Source of the DNA: Lachnospiraceae bacterium | GTDB lineage: Bacteria > Bacillota_A > Clostridia > Lachnospirales > Lachnospiraceae | NCBI GenBank assembly: GCA_017435025.1 | Contig: JAFSFU010000123.1 | Location: forward strand, 1 to 30,159 | Length of the DNA stretch: 30,159 bases | Direction of reading: 5' to 3' | Shown here: piece by piece, positions 6,289 through 18,456 of the stretch | How the letters are laid out: every line of letters begins with the position of its first letter | Numbering within the stretch: the first letter of the stretch is position 1 | Translations under genes and position numbers: made by a program | Notes under the pieces: model-generated | Seen by the model: only the letters and a program-made list of their open reading frames with translations | The model's database searches: none | What the model was told of the DNA's origin: nothing

Positions 6289-7807
6289 GTTTTCCTGTGC
6301 AATCGTAGAGTACACGGTTTACGTGCTTCACTTCGTTTACAATTCTGCTGGATACTTTGCCAAGCACCTCCCACGGAATCTCTGCAAACTCAGCAGTCAT
6401 AAAGTCGATGGTATTCACCGCGCGGAGCGCGATTGCATAATCGTAGGTTCTCTCATCACCCATAACACCTACGGAACGCATATTTGTCAGTGCTGCGAAG
6501 TACTGACCGATACCCTTGTCGAGACCTGCTTTTGCGATCTCTTCGCGGTAGATATAGTCTGCATCCTGAACAATCTGTACCTTCTCCGGTGTTACTTCAC
6601 CGATGATACGGATGCCAAGGCCCGGACCCGGGAACGGCTGACGGAATACCAGTTTCTCCGGAATTCCCATCTCTAAACCGGCTTTACGAACCTCATCCTT
6701 GAACAGGTCGCGAAGCGGCTCGATAATCTCTTTGAAATCAACATAGTCCGGAAGACCGCCTACGTTGTGGTGAGACTTGATCACAACGGACTCACCGCCA
6801 AGACCACTCTCTACAACGTCCGGATAGATTGTGCCCTGTACAAGGAAATCTACAGTACCGATCTTCTTTGCTTCTTCCTCAAATACACGGATGAACTCTT
6901 CACCAATGATCTTTCTCTTCTTCTCCGGCTCCTCAACACCTTTTAACTTATCGTAGAAACGCTGCTGTGCATTTACACGGATAAAGTTTAAGTTATAGTT
7001 GCCGTTCGGTCCGAATACTTCCTCAACCTCATCACCTTCGTTTTTACGAAGAAGACCGTGGTCAACGAATACACATGTCAGCTGGTCGCCAACTGCCTTT
7101 GCAAGCATAACTGCTGCAACGGAGGAGTCAACGCCGCCGGATAATGCACAGAGAACTTTACCGTTGCCAACCTTCTCACGGATTGCCTTGATGCTGTTCT
7201 CAACGAAAGTATCCATCTTCCAGGTACCTGCACAGCCGCAAACCTCGTAGATGAAGTTGCGAAGCATCTTGCTTCCTTCCTGTGTGTGAAGAACTTCCGG
7301 ATGGTACTGGATCGCATATAAGCCCTTCTCAGCACACTCAGCTACTGCTACCGGACAGTCTGCAGTATAACCTGTGATCTTGAAGCCCGGAGCTTCTTTC
7401 TCAATATAATCATTGTGGCTCATCCAGCAGATTGTCTTCTCAGACACATCACCAAACAGCTTACTGGACTTGTCCACAGTCACTTCGATCTTACCATACT
7501 CGCGAACCGGCGCCTTGCAAACATGACCGCCAAGTACGTGCATCATCAGCTGCGCACCATAGCAAAGACCAAGTACCGGAACGCCCATCTCGAACAGCTC
7601 TCTGCTATAAGTCGGAGCTCCCTCTTCGTAGCAGCTGTTCGGACCGCCTGTAAGGATAATACCCTTCGGGTTCATTTCTTTAATCTTTTCGATTTCTGTG
7701 CGATAGGAATAAATCTCACAGTATACATTGGCTTCACGCACACGACGAGCTACCAGCTGGTTGTACTGTCCGCCAAAGTCAATAACGATAATCTTCTCCT
7801 GATTCAT
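6263..7807 (-). CDS. guaA: GMP synthase (glutamine-hydrolysing)
   Basis: The 514-residue protein converts XMP to GMP using ATP and glutamine, the last step of de novo guanine nucleotide synthesis. The N-terminal class I amidotransferase domain has the nucleophile in GLCYGAQ (near residue 79) and the catalytic histidine in QYHPEV. The ATP-pyrophosphatase domain has the P-loop LSGGVDSS (near residue 222). The C-terminal dimerisation domain ends in the family hallmark KPPATIEFE. An AGGAGG-type ribosome binding site precedes the ATG at 7807. It has its own promoter and a leader of about 95 nt, and ends at a shared terminator. It is full length. Its 3' end is duplicated at 2562-2631, which matters because guaA 3' ends are known integration sites for genomic islands. 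Confidence 0.98.
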   Translation of the reverse strand: MNQEKIIVIDFGGQYNQLVARRVREANVYCEIYSYRTEIEKIKEMNPKGIILTGGPNSCYEEGAPTYSRELFEMGVPVLGLCYGAQLMMHVLGGHVCKAPVREYGKIEVTVDKSSKLFGDVSEKTICWMSHNDYIEKEAPGFKITGYTADCPVAVAECAEKGLYAIQYHPEVLHTQEGSKMLRNFIYEVCGCAGTWKMDTFVENSIKAIREKVGNGKVLCALSGGVDSSVAAVMLAKAVGDQLTCVFVDHGLLRKNEGDEVEEVFGPNGNYNLNFIRVNAQQRFYDKLKGVEEPEKKRKIIGEEFIRVFEEEAKKIGTVDFLVQGTIYPDVVESGLGGESVVIKSHHNVGGLPDYVDFKEIIEPLRDLFKDEVRKAGLEMGIPEKLVFRQPFPGPGLGIRIIGEVTPEKVQIVQDADYIYREEIAKAGLDKGIGQYFAALTNMRSVGVMGDERTYDYAIALRAVNTIDFMTAEFAEIPWEVLGKVSSRIVNEVKHVNRVLYDCTGKPPATIEFE

Positions 7808-7855
7808 CGGGATTCCTCCTGTAAAAAATCATTTGTCCTTATAAAGTATGCAAAT

Positions 7856-7884
7856 ATGGAACTGTCTAGCTCAGACAGCTCCAT
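7856..7884 (-). other. Hairpin in the guaA 5' leader
   Basis: ATGGAACTGTCT (7856-7867) and 7873-7884 form a 12-bp stem around a 5-nt loop. The single A-C mismatch on the plus strand becomes a G-U pair in the minus-strand RNA, so the stem is fully paired in the guaA transcript. No T-run follows it, so it is not an ordinary terminator. I see no purine riboswitch core here. Confidence 0.45.
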
Positions 7885-7907
7885 ACGAACACTTTTCCTA
7901 ATTTAAT

Positions 7908-7936
7908 ATTATAATGGATAGATTGTTACTTGACAA
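7908..7936 (-). promoter_or_regulatory. guaA promoter
   Basis: On the minus strand TTGTCA (7936-7931), a 17-nt spacer and perfect TATAAT (7913-7908). The -35 lies immediately after the uvrA stop codon, so guaA has its own strong promoter. Confidence 0.8.
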
Positions 7937-7937
7937 G

Positions 7938-10778
<2,841 letters not shown>

Positions 10779-10803
10779 ATACTATCTCCTTCAGAGTATA
10801 TCC

Positions 10804-10833
10804 AGTATAGCACAAATCACATGCTCGTGCAAA
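10804..10833 (-). promoter_or_regulatory. uvrA promoter
   Basis: On the minus strand TTTGCA (10833-10828), an 18-nt spacer and TATACT (10809-10804) lie about 25 nt before the uvrA start. The -35 hexamer overlaps the LexA box. Confidence 0.65.
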
Positions 10834-10843
10834 CATTTGTTCG
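10830..10843 (-). promoter_or_regulatory. lexA box: LexA (DinR) SOS box of uvrA
   Basis: The minus-strand sequence CGAACAAATGTTTG matches the Gram-positive LexA/DinR consensus CGAACRNRYGTTYG at every defined position. It overlaps the uvrA -35, the expected place for repression relieved by DNA damage. Confidence 0.85.
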
Positions 10844-10892
10844 TTCTTGCAGCATCCAATTTCATACATAACTTTATGCTGCACAAACCAGG

Positions 10893-10918
10893 AAAAGGGA
10901 GCCGCATCTGCAGCTCCC
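10893..10918 (-). terminator. Terminator of the cell-wall-binding protein gene
   Basis: On the minus strand GGGAGC...GCTCCC (10918-10897), with an inner GCA/TGC extension, is followed by TTTT (10896-10893). It lies about 45 nt after the stop codon of the 10964 gene and before the uvrA promoter. Confidence 0.6.
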
Positions 10919-10963
10919 CATTATCCTTATACCTTAATCTTGTTTTCATCGAAACATTTTCGA

Positions 10964-12217
10964 TTAATCATCGTATTCCACTTTGATGTCGTATGTACCA
11001 TTACTGTTCTTCTTGATTGTATACTTCACACCCTCAGAGCTTTTCGCTGTACCGCTGGTCTTTACCTTACCGGACTCATTGACAACATATTCTTTGCCGC
11101 CAACTTCTACACAATCATACTTGATACCATCTTCTGCTTTTACAAGAAGACCATCCTCATACAGGTAACCATCCTTCACGCCTGTGACACCGGCACCGCG
11201 CTCACCTACAGAACCACTGGTTGCAAAGTAGAAGATTTCATTGTAGAAATCATCACTGTAAACCGTCATCTTACCGGTCTGCATCTGACCGTTCTCATCA
11301 TCGAAGTAGAAGTACTTTCCGTTTGCTTCCACAAGACCGGTCACCAGTTTACCCTCTTCATCAAAACAGTAGTACTCATTGTTGATCTTCACCATACCAT
11401 AATCGCCGACTTCTGTTGCCTTATAGTTGGTAGAATACGGTCTTCCATCTCTAAAATAGTACCAGCTTGCCTCTAAGTCATGCGCAGAATCCATATATTT
11501 CCAACCGTTTGCTGCTGCGCCGCTCTCTTCAAAATATCTCAGATTATCAAAGTCACCGGAACTGAGGTCATCTCTTAATGTAGATGTGAAATCAGAAATA
11601 TTGACCCAGCCTGTCAGCATACGTCCCTCTTCATCGAAAATATATAATGCATCCTGAATCTCTCTTGTTGTCTTTTTCACCATCTTACCTGCAGATGTGA
11701 AATAGTACCAATACTCATCCCAGTCATCCTCATCACGCCCCGGAAGTTCTCGCCATCCGCTCACCCTTGCACCGGACTCATTAAAGTAATATACTTCATT
11801 ATCGATATCTACCCATCCGGTGGACATCTCAGTATCAGAGAAGTGATAATAGACACCATCAATCTGCTTCATTCCATCCTCGTAAGCACGACCGCTGGAT
11901 GCAAAATATCTCCACTTTGGCTCCTCGTCCCAATCATCAGAGAAATACTGCCATCCGTTCTTCACCATCGCACCGTTGGCATCTACGTAATAAGTCTCAT
12001 CGATGAAACTGTTTGTCTTCATAATTCCATCGTGACCCAGATAGTACATATTGTCACCGGACGGAGCCCACTCGTCTCTCACCATCTCATTGTTTCTATC
12101 ATTATAATAGTACCAGTTTCCGTTTGTCTGCACCCATCCAGCAAGGGATGTGATTGCCATACCGGCTGTCATAACACCAACCAGAGCCATTGTCATCAAC
12201 ACATAATTCTTTCTCAT
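10964..12217 (-). CDS. Secreted cell-wall-binding-repeat protein
   Basis: The 417-residue protein has a Sec signal peptide (basic start, hydrophobic stretch, probable cleavage after ITSLA near residue 26). Aromatic/glycine repeats of the CW_binding/choline-binding type fill most of the chain. Repeat units include [38 protein letters not shown] and [19 protein letters not shown], each with the pattern G-W-x-(5)-W/Y-Y-Y/F-x-D/N-x-x-G. Many Asp/Glu residues lie between the repeats. The last 60 or so residues differ and are Lys/Ser/Gly-rich, ending in KVEYDD. No catalytic domain, LPXTG or transmembrane anchor is seen. It may decorate the wall or surface glycans non-covalently. The start follows AGGAGG at 8 nt. 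It is probably monocistronic. Confidence 0.85.
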   Translation of the reverse strand: MRKNYVLMTMALVGVMTAGMAITSLAGWVQTNGNWYYYNDRNNEMVRDEWAPSGDNMYYLGHDGIMKTNSFIDETYYVDANGAMVKNGWQYFSDDWDEEPKWRYFASSGRAYEDGMKQIDGVYYHFSDTEMSTGWVDIDNEVYYFNESGARVSGWRELPGRDEDDWDEYWYYFTSAGKMVKKTTREIQDALYIFDEEGRMLTGWVNISDFTSTLRDDLSSGDFDNLRYFEESGAAANGWKYMDSAHDLEASWYYFRDGRPYSTNYKATEVGDYGMVKINNEYYCFDEEGKLVTGLVEANGKYFYFDDENGQMQTGKMTVYSDDFYNEIFYFATSGSVGERGAGVTGVKDGYLYEDGLLVKAEDGIKYDCVEVGGKEYVVNESGKVKTSGTAKSSEGVKYTIKKNSNGTYDIKVEYDD

Positions 12218-12279
12218 AAATTTCCTCCTTTATGGTTTCAAAACAACATAATTTGTTTAATTTTCTTTCTTTAGGTAAA

Positions 12280-12288
12280 ATATACCAC
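12280..12288 (-). promoter_or_regulatory. Possible extended -10 promoter of the cell-wall-binding gene
   Basis: The minus strand reads TGG-TATATT (12288-12280), an extended -10 about 60 nt before the start codon at 12217. No convincing -35 is present at 17 nt. Confidence 0.35.
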
Positions 12289-12342
12289 ATAATCGCAAGA
12301 ATTTCTTCACTTTTCTCTTACATTTTCGGCAAAAAGTAAGGC

Positions 12343-12378
12343 AAAAAAGCGGCAGTCGAACGTTTATGTCCAACTGCC
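12343..12378 (-). terminator. leuA terminator
   Basis: On the minus strand an 11-bp stem beginning GGCAGT and ending ACTGCC (12378-12351) is followed, after two bases, by TTTTTT (12348-12343). It lies 25 nt after the leuA stop. Confidence 0.8.
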
Positions 12379-12402
12379 AATCCACTACTTTTCTATGTCA
12401 TC

Positions 12403-14073
12403 TTATTTATCACCAAACAAACGGTTCACCGCACTGAACAGACCACGCAAGGACGCTCTCGTAATATTGGAGCTGATTCCTACACCGTAAGTCACACGGT
12501 TGGTTTTCTGATCCATCACATGAATATAGGAAGCCGCCTGGGCTCCGGAACCGGAAGTAAGTGCATGCTCAGAGAAATCCAGAACCTTGATACTGATTCC
12601 AAGCTCCTCTTCCAATCCACGCTGCACCGCATCGATCGGACCGTTACCAACACCTTCAAACTGTTTCTCCACACCGTGATCTGTATAGGTAACCACCGCA
12701 ACCGTTGTAAAATCCCCCTGTGACTCAAACTCCGTGGTCTTGCATTTCCGGAAATGATACGGTTCTTTCTTATCCGTATAATGCAGGCAAAACTGATCCA
12801 AAATCGTCTTTGAACAAACTTCACCCTGCTTTTCCGCAATTTTCTGAATAATATCTGCAAACTCCTTGTGCATACCGCGCGGCAGGCGGAAACCATACAT
12901 GGATTCCATAATAAACGCAACGCCGCCTTTTCCGGACTGGCTGTTGATGCGCACTACCGGTTCGTACACACGGCCAATATCGCACGGATCGATTGGAAGA
13001 TACGGCACCTGCCAGATTTCGCTTTGTCGATCAACGAGTGCATGCATGCCTTTGTGGATCGCATCCTGATGGGAGCCGGAAAACGCGGTAAATACCAGCT
13101 TTCCCGCGTACGGATGGCGCGGATCGATGCGCATTTTCGTCACGCGCTCGTAAACATCCGCAATTCTATTGACATTACTGAGCTCCAGCTCCGGATCAAT
13201 GCCCTGAGAAAACATATTATAAGCCAGAGTCAAAATATCCACATTGCCTGTTCGCTCACCATTTCCAAACAACGTTCCTTCCACGCGCTCCGCACCGGCC
13301 ATCATGGCAAGCTCTGCTGCCGCCACACCGCTTCCACGGTCGTTATGGGGATGAATGCTCAAAATAATACTCTCCCGGTTTTCCAGATGTTCTGACATCC
13401 ATTCGATCCGGTCTGCGTATACGTTCGGAGTCGTCATCTCCACCGTAGCCGGAAGATTGATGATCATTTTCTTCTCCTGTGTCGGTCCCCATTCCATTTG
13501 AACGGCATTGCAGACATCCAGTGCAAAATCCAATTCCGTACCGGTAAAACTCTCCGGAGAATACTCTAAGATCACCTCGCCGTCATGGTACTCCATATAC
13601 TTTTTCACCATATGGACGCCATCAATGGCAATCTGCTTGATCTCTTCCTTGCTCATCTGGAAAACCACATCCCGCTGCAGTGTGGATGTGGAGTTATAAA
13701 TATGGACAATTGCCCGCTTAATCCCCTCGATTGCCTCGAACGTTCTCTGAAGCAAATGATCACGACACTGGGTCAGGACCTGAACCGTCACATCGTCCGG
13801 AATCAGGTCACGCTCCACCAGTTGTCTTAAAAAATCAAATTCGATCTGAGACGCGGCCGGAAAACCGATCTCAATCTCTTTAAATCCCAGTTTCACAAGA
13901 AGGTTGAACATCTCAACCTTCTCTTCCACTACCATCGGCTCCACAAGGGCCTGGTTTCCGTCACGAAGATCAACACTGCACCAGAGCGGAGCCTTCTCGA
14001 TTTCTCTATTGGGCCATTTACGTTCCGGATAGTCCATCACCGGAACTCTCTGATATCTATGATAGTTCATCAT
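12403..14073 (-). CDS. leuA: 2-isopropylmalate synthase, long (LeuA2) form
   Basis: The 556-residue enzyme condenses acetyl-CoA with 2-oxoisovalerate, committing carbon to leucine. The TIM-barrel HMGL domain carries the N-terminal active-site motif CSVDLRDGNQAL and the metal-binding HxH in SIHPHNDRGSG. A C-terminal LeuA regulatory domain follows, from about residue 420 (FTTVAVVTYTDHGVEKQFEG) to SRSSN-like ISSNITRASLRG, where leucine feedback normally acts. Length and N-terminal sequence fit the long form. The gene starts 6 nt after glmM, with only a weak GAAGAG ribosome binding site inside the glmM end, so translation is probably coupled to glmM. No leucine T-box or leader peptide precedes it, and no other leu genes are nearby. 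Confidence 0.96.
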   Translation of the reverse strand: MMNYHRYQRVPVMDYPERKWPNREIEKAPLWCSVDLRDGNQALVEPMVVEEKVEMFNLLVKLGFKEIEIGFPAASQIEFDFLRQLVERDLIPDDVTVQVLTQCRDHLLQRTFEAIEGIKRAIVHIYNSTSTLQRDVVFQMSKEEIKQIAIDGVHMVKKYMEYHDGEVILEYSPESFTGTELDFALDVCNAVQMEWGPTQEKKMIINLPATVEMTTPNVYADRIEWMSEHLENRESIILSIHPHNDRGSGVAAAELAMMAGAERVEGTLFGNGERTGNVDILTLAYNMFSQGIDPELELSNVNRIADVYERVTKMRIDPRHPYAGKLVFTAFSGSHQDAIHKGMHALVDRQSEIWQVPYLPIDPCDIGRVYEPVVRINSQSGKGGVAFIMESMYGFRLPRGMHKEFADIIQKIAEKQGEVCSKTILDQFCLHYTDKKEPYHFRKCKTTEFESQGDFTTVAVVTYTDHGVEKQFEGVGNGPIDAVQRGLEEELGISIKVLDFSEHALTSGSGAQAASYIHVMDQKTNRVTYGVGISSNITRASLRGLFSAVNRLFGDK

Positions 14074-14079
14074 ATCGCT

Positions 14080-15438
14080 TTACTCTTCTATTGCATGGCC
14101 CTTTACCTTCAGCGCATCAATTACCTGATCCACATATTTCTCGCAAAGTTCTGCAGTTTCCGCCTCAACCATAACACGGATCAGAGGTTCTGTTCCGCTC
14201 TGGCGAAGCAACAGGCGTCCATCATTACCAAGAGCCAGTTCCACATCTGCAGCAGCTTTCTGCACATCCGGATCTCCCAGCGCTGCGGCTTTATCTGCCA
14301 CACGCACATTTTTCAGAAGCTGCGGAAGAATCGTTACTTCCGAAGCCAGTTTTGCAAGTGTCGTTTTCTTTTCCAGCATGACTTCCATAATCTTAAGGGA
14401 AGTCAGGATACCGTCACCGGTAGTCGCGTATTTGCTGAAAATGATATGTCCGGACTGTTCACCGCCAAGCACGTTACCGGTCTGGATCATATTTTCATAT
14501 ACATATTTGTCACCAACCGCTGTCTTATCGTACTCGATTCCCTCTCGGTCCAGTGCCTTATAAAGACCGAGATTGGACATAACCGTAGTAACAATTTTAT
14601 TGTTTCTCAGACGTCCCAGTTCCTTCATATACTTACCGCAAATGTAAAGGATCAGGTCGCCATCCACCACATTTCCGTTCTCATCCACAGCCAGACAGCG
14701 GTCCGCATCACCGTCGTAAGCAAAACCAACGTCCAGATGATTTTCCTTCACAAACTTCTGCAGATGTTCAATATGAGTCGAACCACAGTCTCTGTTAATG
14801 TTGAGACCGTTCGGTTCACTGTTGATCACATACGTATCGGCTCCCAGCGCATCAAACACACTCTTTGCGATCGCAGACGCACTGCCGTTGGAACAGTCGA
14901 GACCAATCTTTTTCTTCTTAAAAGATCTGGTCGCGATGGAAATCAGGTAACCGATATAACGGTTTCTTCCTGCAGAAAAATCCTGGGTACGACCGATATG
15001 TTCGCGTTTTGCGAGCGGCAGTTCCTCCATCTCGCCATCCAGATATTTTTCAATTCCAACGATCACACTCTCCTCCAGCTTCTCACCATTGCCGTTCATG
15101 ACCTTGATTCCGTTGTCATAAAACGGGTTATGGCTGGCGGAGATCATAATACCGCAGTCAAAATCCTCCGTGCGGATCACATGGGATACGCTCGGAGTTG
15201 TCGTTACATGGAGCAGGAATACATCTGCACCGGATGCAGTCAGACCGGAAACCAAAGAATACTCAAACATATAACTGGAACGTCTCGTATCTTTTCCGAT
15301 GACCACTCTGCAGCGCTCTTCCTTTGGATTCTGTCCGTAATACCAGCCGAGATAACGGCCGATCTTGTATGCATGTTCCACAGTCAGATCCACATTTGCC
15401 TCACCGCGGAATCCATCTGTACCGAAATATTTTCCCAT
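14080..15438 (-). CDS. glmM: Phosphoglucosamine mutase
   Basis: The 452-residue enzyme interconverts glucosamine-6-phosphate and glucosamine-1-phosphate on the way to UDP-GlcNAc and peptidoglycan. The N-terminus MGKYFGTDGFRGEAN is typical. The phosphoserine loop GIMISASHNPFYDNGIK places the catalytic serine at residue 102, the same position as in E. coli GlmM. The metal-binding loop is DGDADRCLAVD, and the phosphate-binding RQSGTEPLIRVM lies near the C-terminus. I chose the ATG at 15438 because AGGAGG lies 6 nt upstream; an in-frame start 21 nt earlier lacks this site. It is followed at once by leuA. A hairpin separates it from rfbD and no clear private promoter is seen. Confidence 0.96.
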   Translation of the reverse strand: MGKYFGTDGFRGEANVDLTVEHAYKIGRYLGWYYGQNPKEERCRVVIGKDTRRSSYMFEYSLVSGLTASGADVFLLHVTTTPSVSHVIRTEDFDCGIMISASHNPFYDNGIKVMNGNGEKLEESVIVGIEKYLDGEMEELPLAKREHIGRTQDFSAGRNRYIGYLISIATRSFKKKKIGLDCSNGSASAIAKSVFDALGADTYVINSEPNGLNINRDCGSTHIEHLQKFVKENHLDVGFAYDGDADRCLAVDENGNVVDGDLILYICGKYMKELGRLRNNKIVTTVMSNLGLYKALDREGIEYDKTAVGDKYVYENMIQTGNVLGGEQSGHIIFSKYATTGDGILTSLKIMEVMLEKKTTLAKLASEVTILPQLLKNVRVADKAAALGDPDVQKAAADVELALGNDGRLLLRQSGTEPLIRVMVEAETAELCEKYVDQVIDALKVKGHAIEE

Positions 15439-15464
15439 TTCAGTCCTCCTTAATACCAATGAAA

Positions 15465-15518
15465 AGCAAAGCGATCCGTTCCCGGGAGTGTCCCCGAAAT
15501 GCCTCGGACCGCTTCGCT
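15465..15518 (-). terminator. Terminator-like hairpin between rfbD and glmM
   Basis: Bases 15465-15478 pair with 15505-15518. The two A-C mismatches on the plus strand become G-U pairs in the minus-strand RNA, so the structure is built for the rfbD-direction transcript. A second stem (CCCGGGA/TCCCCG region, 15481-15495) can form inside. The following T-tract (TTTGCTTTTC) is imperfect, so partial read-through into glmM is possible. Confidence 0.6.
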
Positions 15519-15538
15519 CATTTCAATATATGCCTAAC

Positions 15539-16390
15539 TTACCAGGTAATTTCTTTTAAATAACGGGCAACTGCATCTTTCCAGTCCGGAAGTCTCTCAA
15601 ATCCATTGTCAGAGAGTTTTTCCTTGCTGATACGGCTGTTCATCGGACGTTTCGCCTTAGATGCCGGATACTCTGCAGATGTAACCGGAGTTACCTTTAC
15701 CTCATCCATACCTGCTGCACGGAAGATCTCACATGCAAACTCGTACCAGGAACAGAGTCCCTCGTTGGTTGCATGGTATCTGCCGTATTTATCTGTCTGG
15801 ATCATATCCACCAGCAGTCTTGCCAGGTCGTATGTGTAAGTCGGAGAACCGATCTGGTCACATACAACAGATGCTGCTCCGCGCTCTTTGCCGATACGGA
15901 GCATAGTCTTGATGAAGTTCTTGCCATTTACACCGAATACCCAGGCGATACGAACGGTAAAATATTTTTCTAACAGCTCTTCCACTGCCAGCTCACCCTC
16001 GTATTTACTCTGTCCGTAAATGTTGAGCGGATGTCTCTCATCATCCGGCTCCCACGGGCGCTCGCCCTGGCCATCGAACACATAATCTGTAGAGATGTAC
16101 ATCATCTTGATATCCAGCTTCTTGCAGACCTCTGCGATATTTCTGGTACCCTCTGCGTTCACTTTCATGCAGATCTCCACATTGTCCTCCGCAGCATCTA
16201 CGGCAGTGTAAGCTGCACAGTGGATCACTGCATCGACGTTCGCTTCTGTGATCACCTTTTCGCAGGCAGCTTTGTCTGTGATATCCATCTCTTCCACATC
16301 CACGCCCACTGCTTCCAGGCCTCTCTTTTCCATTTCATTAACAACGTCATAGCCAAGCTGGCCTTTTACGCCTGTTACTAAAATTCTCAT
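15539..16390 (-). CDS. rfbD: dTDP-4-dehydrorhamnose reductase
   Basis: The 283-residue NAD(P)H-dependent short-chain reductase performs the last step of dTDP-L-rhamnose synthesis. It begins MRILVTGVKGQLGYDVV with the Rossmann motif TGxxGxxG. It has the YxxxK catalytic pair in YGQSKYEGE and the substrate-region stretch STDYVFDGQGERPW. I chose the ATG at 16390 because GAGGGA lies 5 nt before it; an upstream GTG would add four residues. It follows rfbB by 20 nt. It is the last gene of the polysaccharide operon, just before the hairpin at 15465. Confidence 0.95.
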   Translation of the reverse strand: MRILVTGVKGQLGYDVVNEMEKRGLEAVGVDVEEMDITDKAACEKVITEANVDAVIHCAAYTAVDAAEDNVEICMKVNAEGTRNIAEVCKKLDIKMMYISTDYVFDGQGERPWEPDDERHPLNIYGQSKYEGELAVEELLEKYFTVRIAWVFGVNGKNFIKTMLRIGKERGAASVVCDQIGSPTYTYDLARLLVDMIQTDKYGRYHATNEGLCSWYEFACEIFRAAGMDEVKVTPVTSAEYPASKAKRPMNSRISKEKLSDNGFERLPDWKDAVARYLKEITW

Positions 16391-16410
16391 TCTTTCCCTC
16401 ACGGACCGGC

Positions 16411-17442
16411 TTATTTATCGCTCAGTCTCTCTCCATACATATTATCAAAATAGCTGCTGTACTCGCCGCTTAAGATTCTCTTCCACCAATCCTGGTTATC
16501 CAGATACCACTGGATTGTCTGCTGGATACCGGTATCGAAGTTGTACTGCGGTTTCCAGCCAAGCTCTGTCTCGATCTTGGTCGGATCGATCGCATATCTC
16601 TGGTCATGACCCGGGCGGTCTGTTACATATTTGATCAAGCTCTCCGGCTTATCAAGTGCCTTTAAGATTGTCTTAACAACTTCCAGGTTGGTACGCTCGT
16701 TGTGTCCGCCGATGTTGTAAACTTCACCCACACGGCCGTTGTGGATGATCAGGTCGATTGCCTGGCAGTGATCGGATACATGGAGCCAGTCACGCACATT
16801 CTCACCTGTGCCGTATACCGGAAGCGCCTCATCTGCGAGAGCACGGCTGATCATAAGCGGGATCAGCTTCTCCGGGAAGTGATACGGGCCATAGTTATTG
16901 GAACAGCGGGAGATCGTCACCGGAAGTCCGTATGTTCTGTGGTATGCCATTACGAACAGGTCTGCTGCTGCCTTGGAGGAAGAGTACGGGCTGGAAGTGT
17001 GGAGCGGAGTCTCCTCTGTGAAGAAGAGGTCCGGGCGGTCCAACGGAAGATCGCCGTATACTTCGTCTGTGGATACCTGGTGGTAACGCTTGATGCCGTA
17101 TGTCTTACATGCATCCAGAAGTGTGGTTGTACCCATTACGTTGGTACGAACAAAGCTCTCCGGATCCACTACGGAACGGTCCACATGGCTCTCAGCCGCA
17201 AAATTCACAACCATATCCGGTTTCTCTTTCTCAAAGAGATCGAAGATAAACTTACGGTCTGCGATATCGCCCTTGATAAACTTGTAGTTCGGCTTGTCCT
17301 CAACCGGCTTTAAGGTCTCCAGGTTGCCTGCGTATGTTAATACATCCAGATTGATAATCTCATAGTCCGGATATTTGTTTACCATATGATGAATGAAGTT
17401 GCCGCCGATAAAACCGGCGCCGCCTGTTACGATGATTTTCAT
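16411..17442 (-). CDS. rfbB: dTDP-glucose 4,6-dehydratase
   Basis: The 343-residue extended short-chain dehydratase makes dTDP-4-keto-6-deoxyglucose. Seen are the NAD-binding motif TGGAGFIGGNF, the active-site STDEVYGDL, the YxxxK pair in YSSSKAAADLF, and NNYGPYHFPEKLIPL. The C-terminal DRPGHDQRYAIDPTKI is a hallmark of RfbB. The ATG follows GGAG by 8 nt. It lies 24 nt after rfbA in the same operon and supplies the rhamnose donor for the upstream glycosyltransferases. Confidence 0.97.
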   Translation of the reverse strand: MKIIVTGGAGFIGGNFIHHMVNKYPDYEIINLDVLTYAGNLETLKPVEDKPNYKFIKGDIADRKFIFDLFEKEKPDMVVNFAAESHVDRSVVDPESFVRTNVMGTTTLLDACKTYGIKRYHQVSTDEVYGDLPLDRPDLFFTEETPLHTSSPYSSSKAAADLFVMAYHRTYGLPVTISRCSNNYGPYHFPEKLIPLMISRALADEALPVYGTGENVRDWLHVSDHCQAIDLIIHNGRVGEVYNIGGHNERTNLEVVKTILKALDKPESLIKYVTDRPGHDQRYAIDPTKIETELGWKPQYNFDTGIQQTIQWYLDNQDWWKRILSGEYSSYFDNMYGERLSDK

Positions 17443-17466
17443 GTGTTTTCTCCTTTGATCTGCCTC

Positions 17467-18369
17467 TTACTTATCTGCAATACCCGGCAGTTTATCGATA
17501 TATTTTCCGTCCAGAACATCCTTTAAGTACTGGCCGTACTGGTTCTTCTTCAGGATCTCGTATGTCTCAAGAACTTCTTCTTTTGTGATCCAGCCGTTAA
17601 GGTACGCGATCTCTTCCAGACATGCGATCTTGCGGTGCTGGTGAGTCTCGATGGTCTTAACAAAGTTGGTAGCCTCCACTAAGGACTCGTGAGTACCTGT
17701 ATCTAACCATGTGAAGCCCTGTCCAAGAAGTGTCACATCCAGTTCCCCGTTCTCAAGGTAGATACGGTTCAGGTCTGTGATCTCAAGCTCGCCTCTTGCG
17801 GACGGTTTCAGGTTCTTTGCATACTCTACAACACGGTTGTCATAGAAATAAAGACCGGTTACACAGTAGTTGGACTTCGGTTTTGCCGGTTTCTCTTCGA
17901 TAGAAATTGCACGGCCCTGATCATCGAATTCCACGATACCGAATCGCTCCGGATCGTCAACATAATAACCGAATACTGTCGCGCCTTTCTCCTTTGCTGC
18001 TGCCGCGCGGAGACGCTTCTTTAAGCCCTGTCCATGGAAGATATTGTCGCCGAGAACCATCGCAACGGAATCATCACCGATAAAGTCTGCGCCGATGATA
18101 AATGCCTGTGCAAGTCCGTCCGGGCTCGGCTGTACTGCGTAAGTCAGATTTACACCGAACTGTTGGCCGTCTCCGAGGAGCGCCTGGAAACGCGGAGTGT
18201 CATCCGGTGTGGAAATAATTAAAATATCACGGATTCCGGCATTCATCAGCACGGAAAGCGGATAGTAGATCATTGGTTTATCGTAAATCGGTAAAAGCTG
18301 TTTGGATGTAACTTTTGTTAACGGGTAGAGGCGTGTGCCGCTGCCGCCTGCGAGAATAATTCCTTTCAT
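17467..18369 (-). CDS. rfbA: Glucose-1-phosphate thymidylyltransferase
   Basis: The 300-residue nucleotidyltransferase starts dTDP-L-rhamnose synthesis from glucose-1-phosphate and dTTP. The N-terminal signature [19 protein letters not shown] holds the nucleotide-binding loop. [28 protein letters not shown] and the [10 protein letters not shown] motif are typical of RmlA. GGAGG precedes the ATG by 10 nt. An 87-nt gap separates it from the upstream transferase. A weak TTTAAA-17-TATTAA in that gap might be an internal promoter. The nucleotide composition of rfbA-B-D is closer to the housekeeping genes than to the AT-rich transferases upstream. Confidence 0.97.
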   Translation of the reverse strand: MKGIILAGGSGTRLYPLTKVTSKQLLPIYDKPMIYYPLSVLMNAGIRDILIISTPDDTPRFQALLGDGQQFGVNLTYAVQPSPDGLAQAFIIGADFIGDDSVAMVLGDNIFHGQGLKKRLRAAAAKEKGATVFGYYVDDPERFGIVEFDDQGRAISIEEKPAKPKSNYCVTGLYFYDNRVVEYAKNLKPSARGELEITDLNRIYLENGELDVTLLGQGFTWLDTGTHESLVEATNFVKTIETHQHRKIACLEEIAYLNGWITKEEVLETYEILKKNQYGQYLKDVLDGKYIDKLPGIADK

Positions 18370-18456
18370 ATACCAGTCACCTCCTGTATTTAAATTGCTC
18401 TCATTAATAGGTTATACAAAATACTATTTAAACATTTTTCCATATCTAACCTAGTG

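Noticed and set aside
7856..7884. Hairpin between uvrA and guaA considered as the uvrA terminator or a purine riboswitch
   Set aside because: No T-run follows it and it lies downstream of the guaA promoter, so it belongs to the guaA leader. The conserved purine-riboswitch core is not seen.
14059..15453. Long plus-strand frame antisense to glmM
   Set aside because: It is the shadow of glmM, has no ribosome binding site and resembles no protein family.
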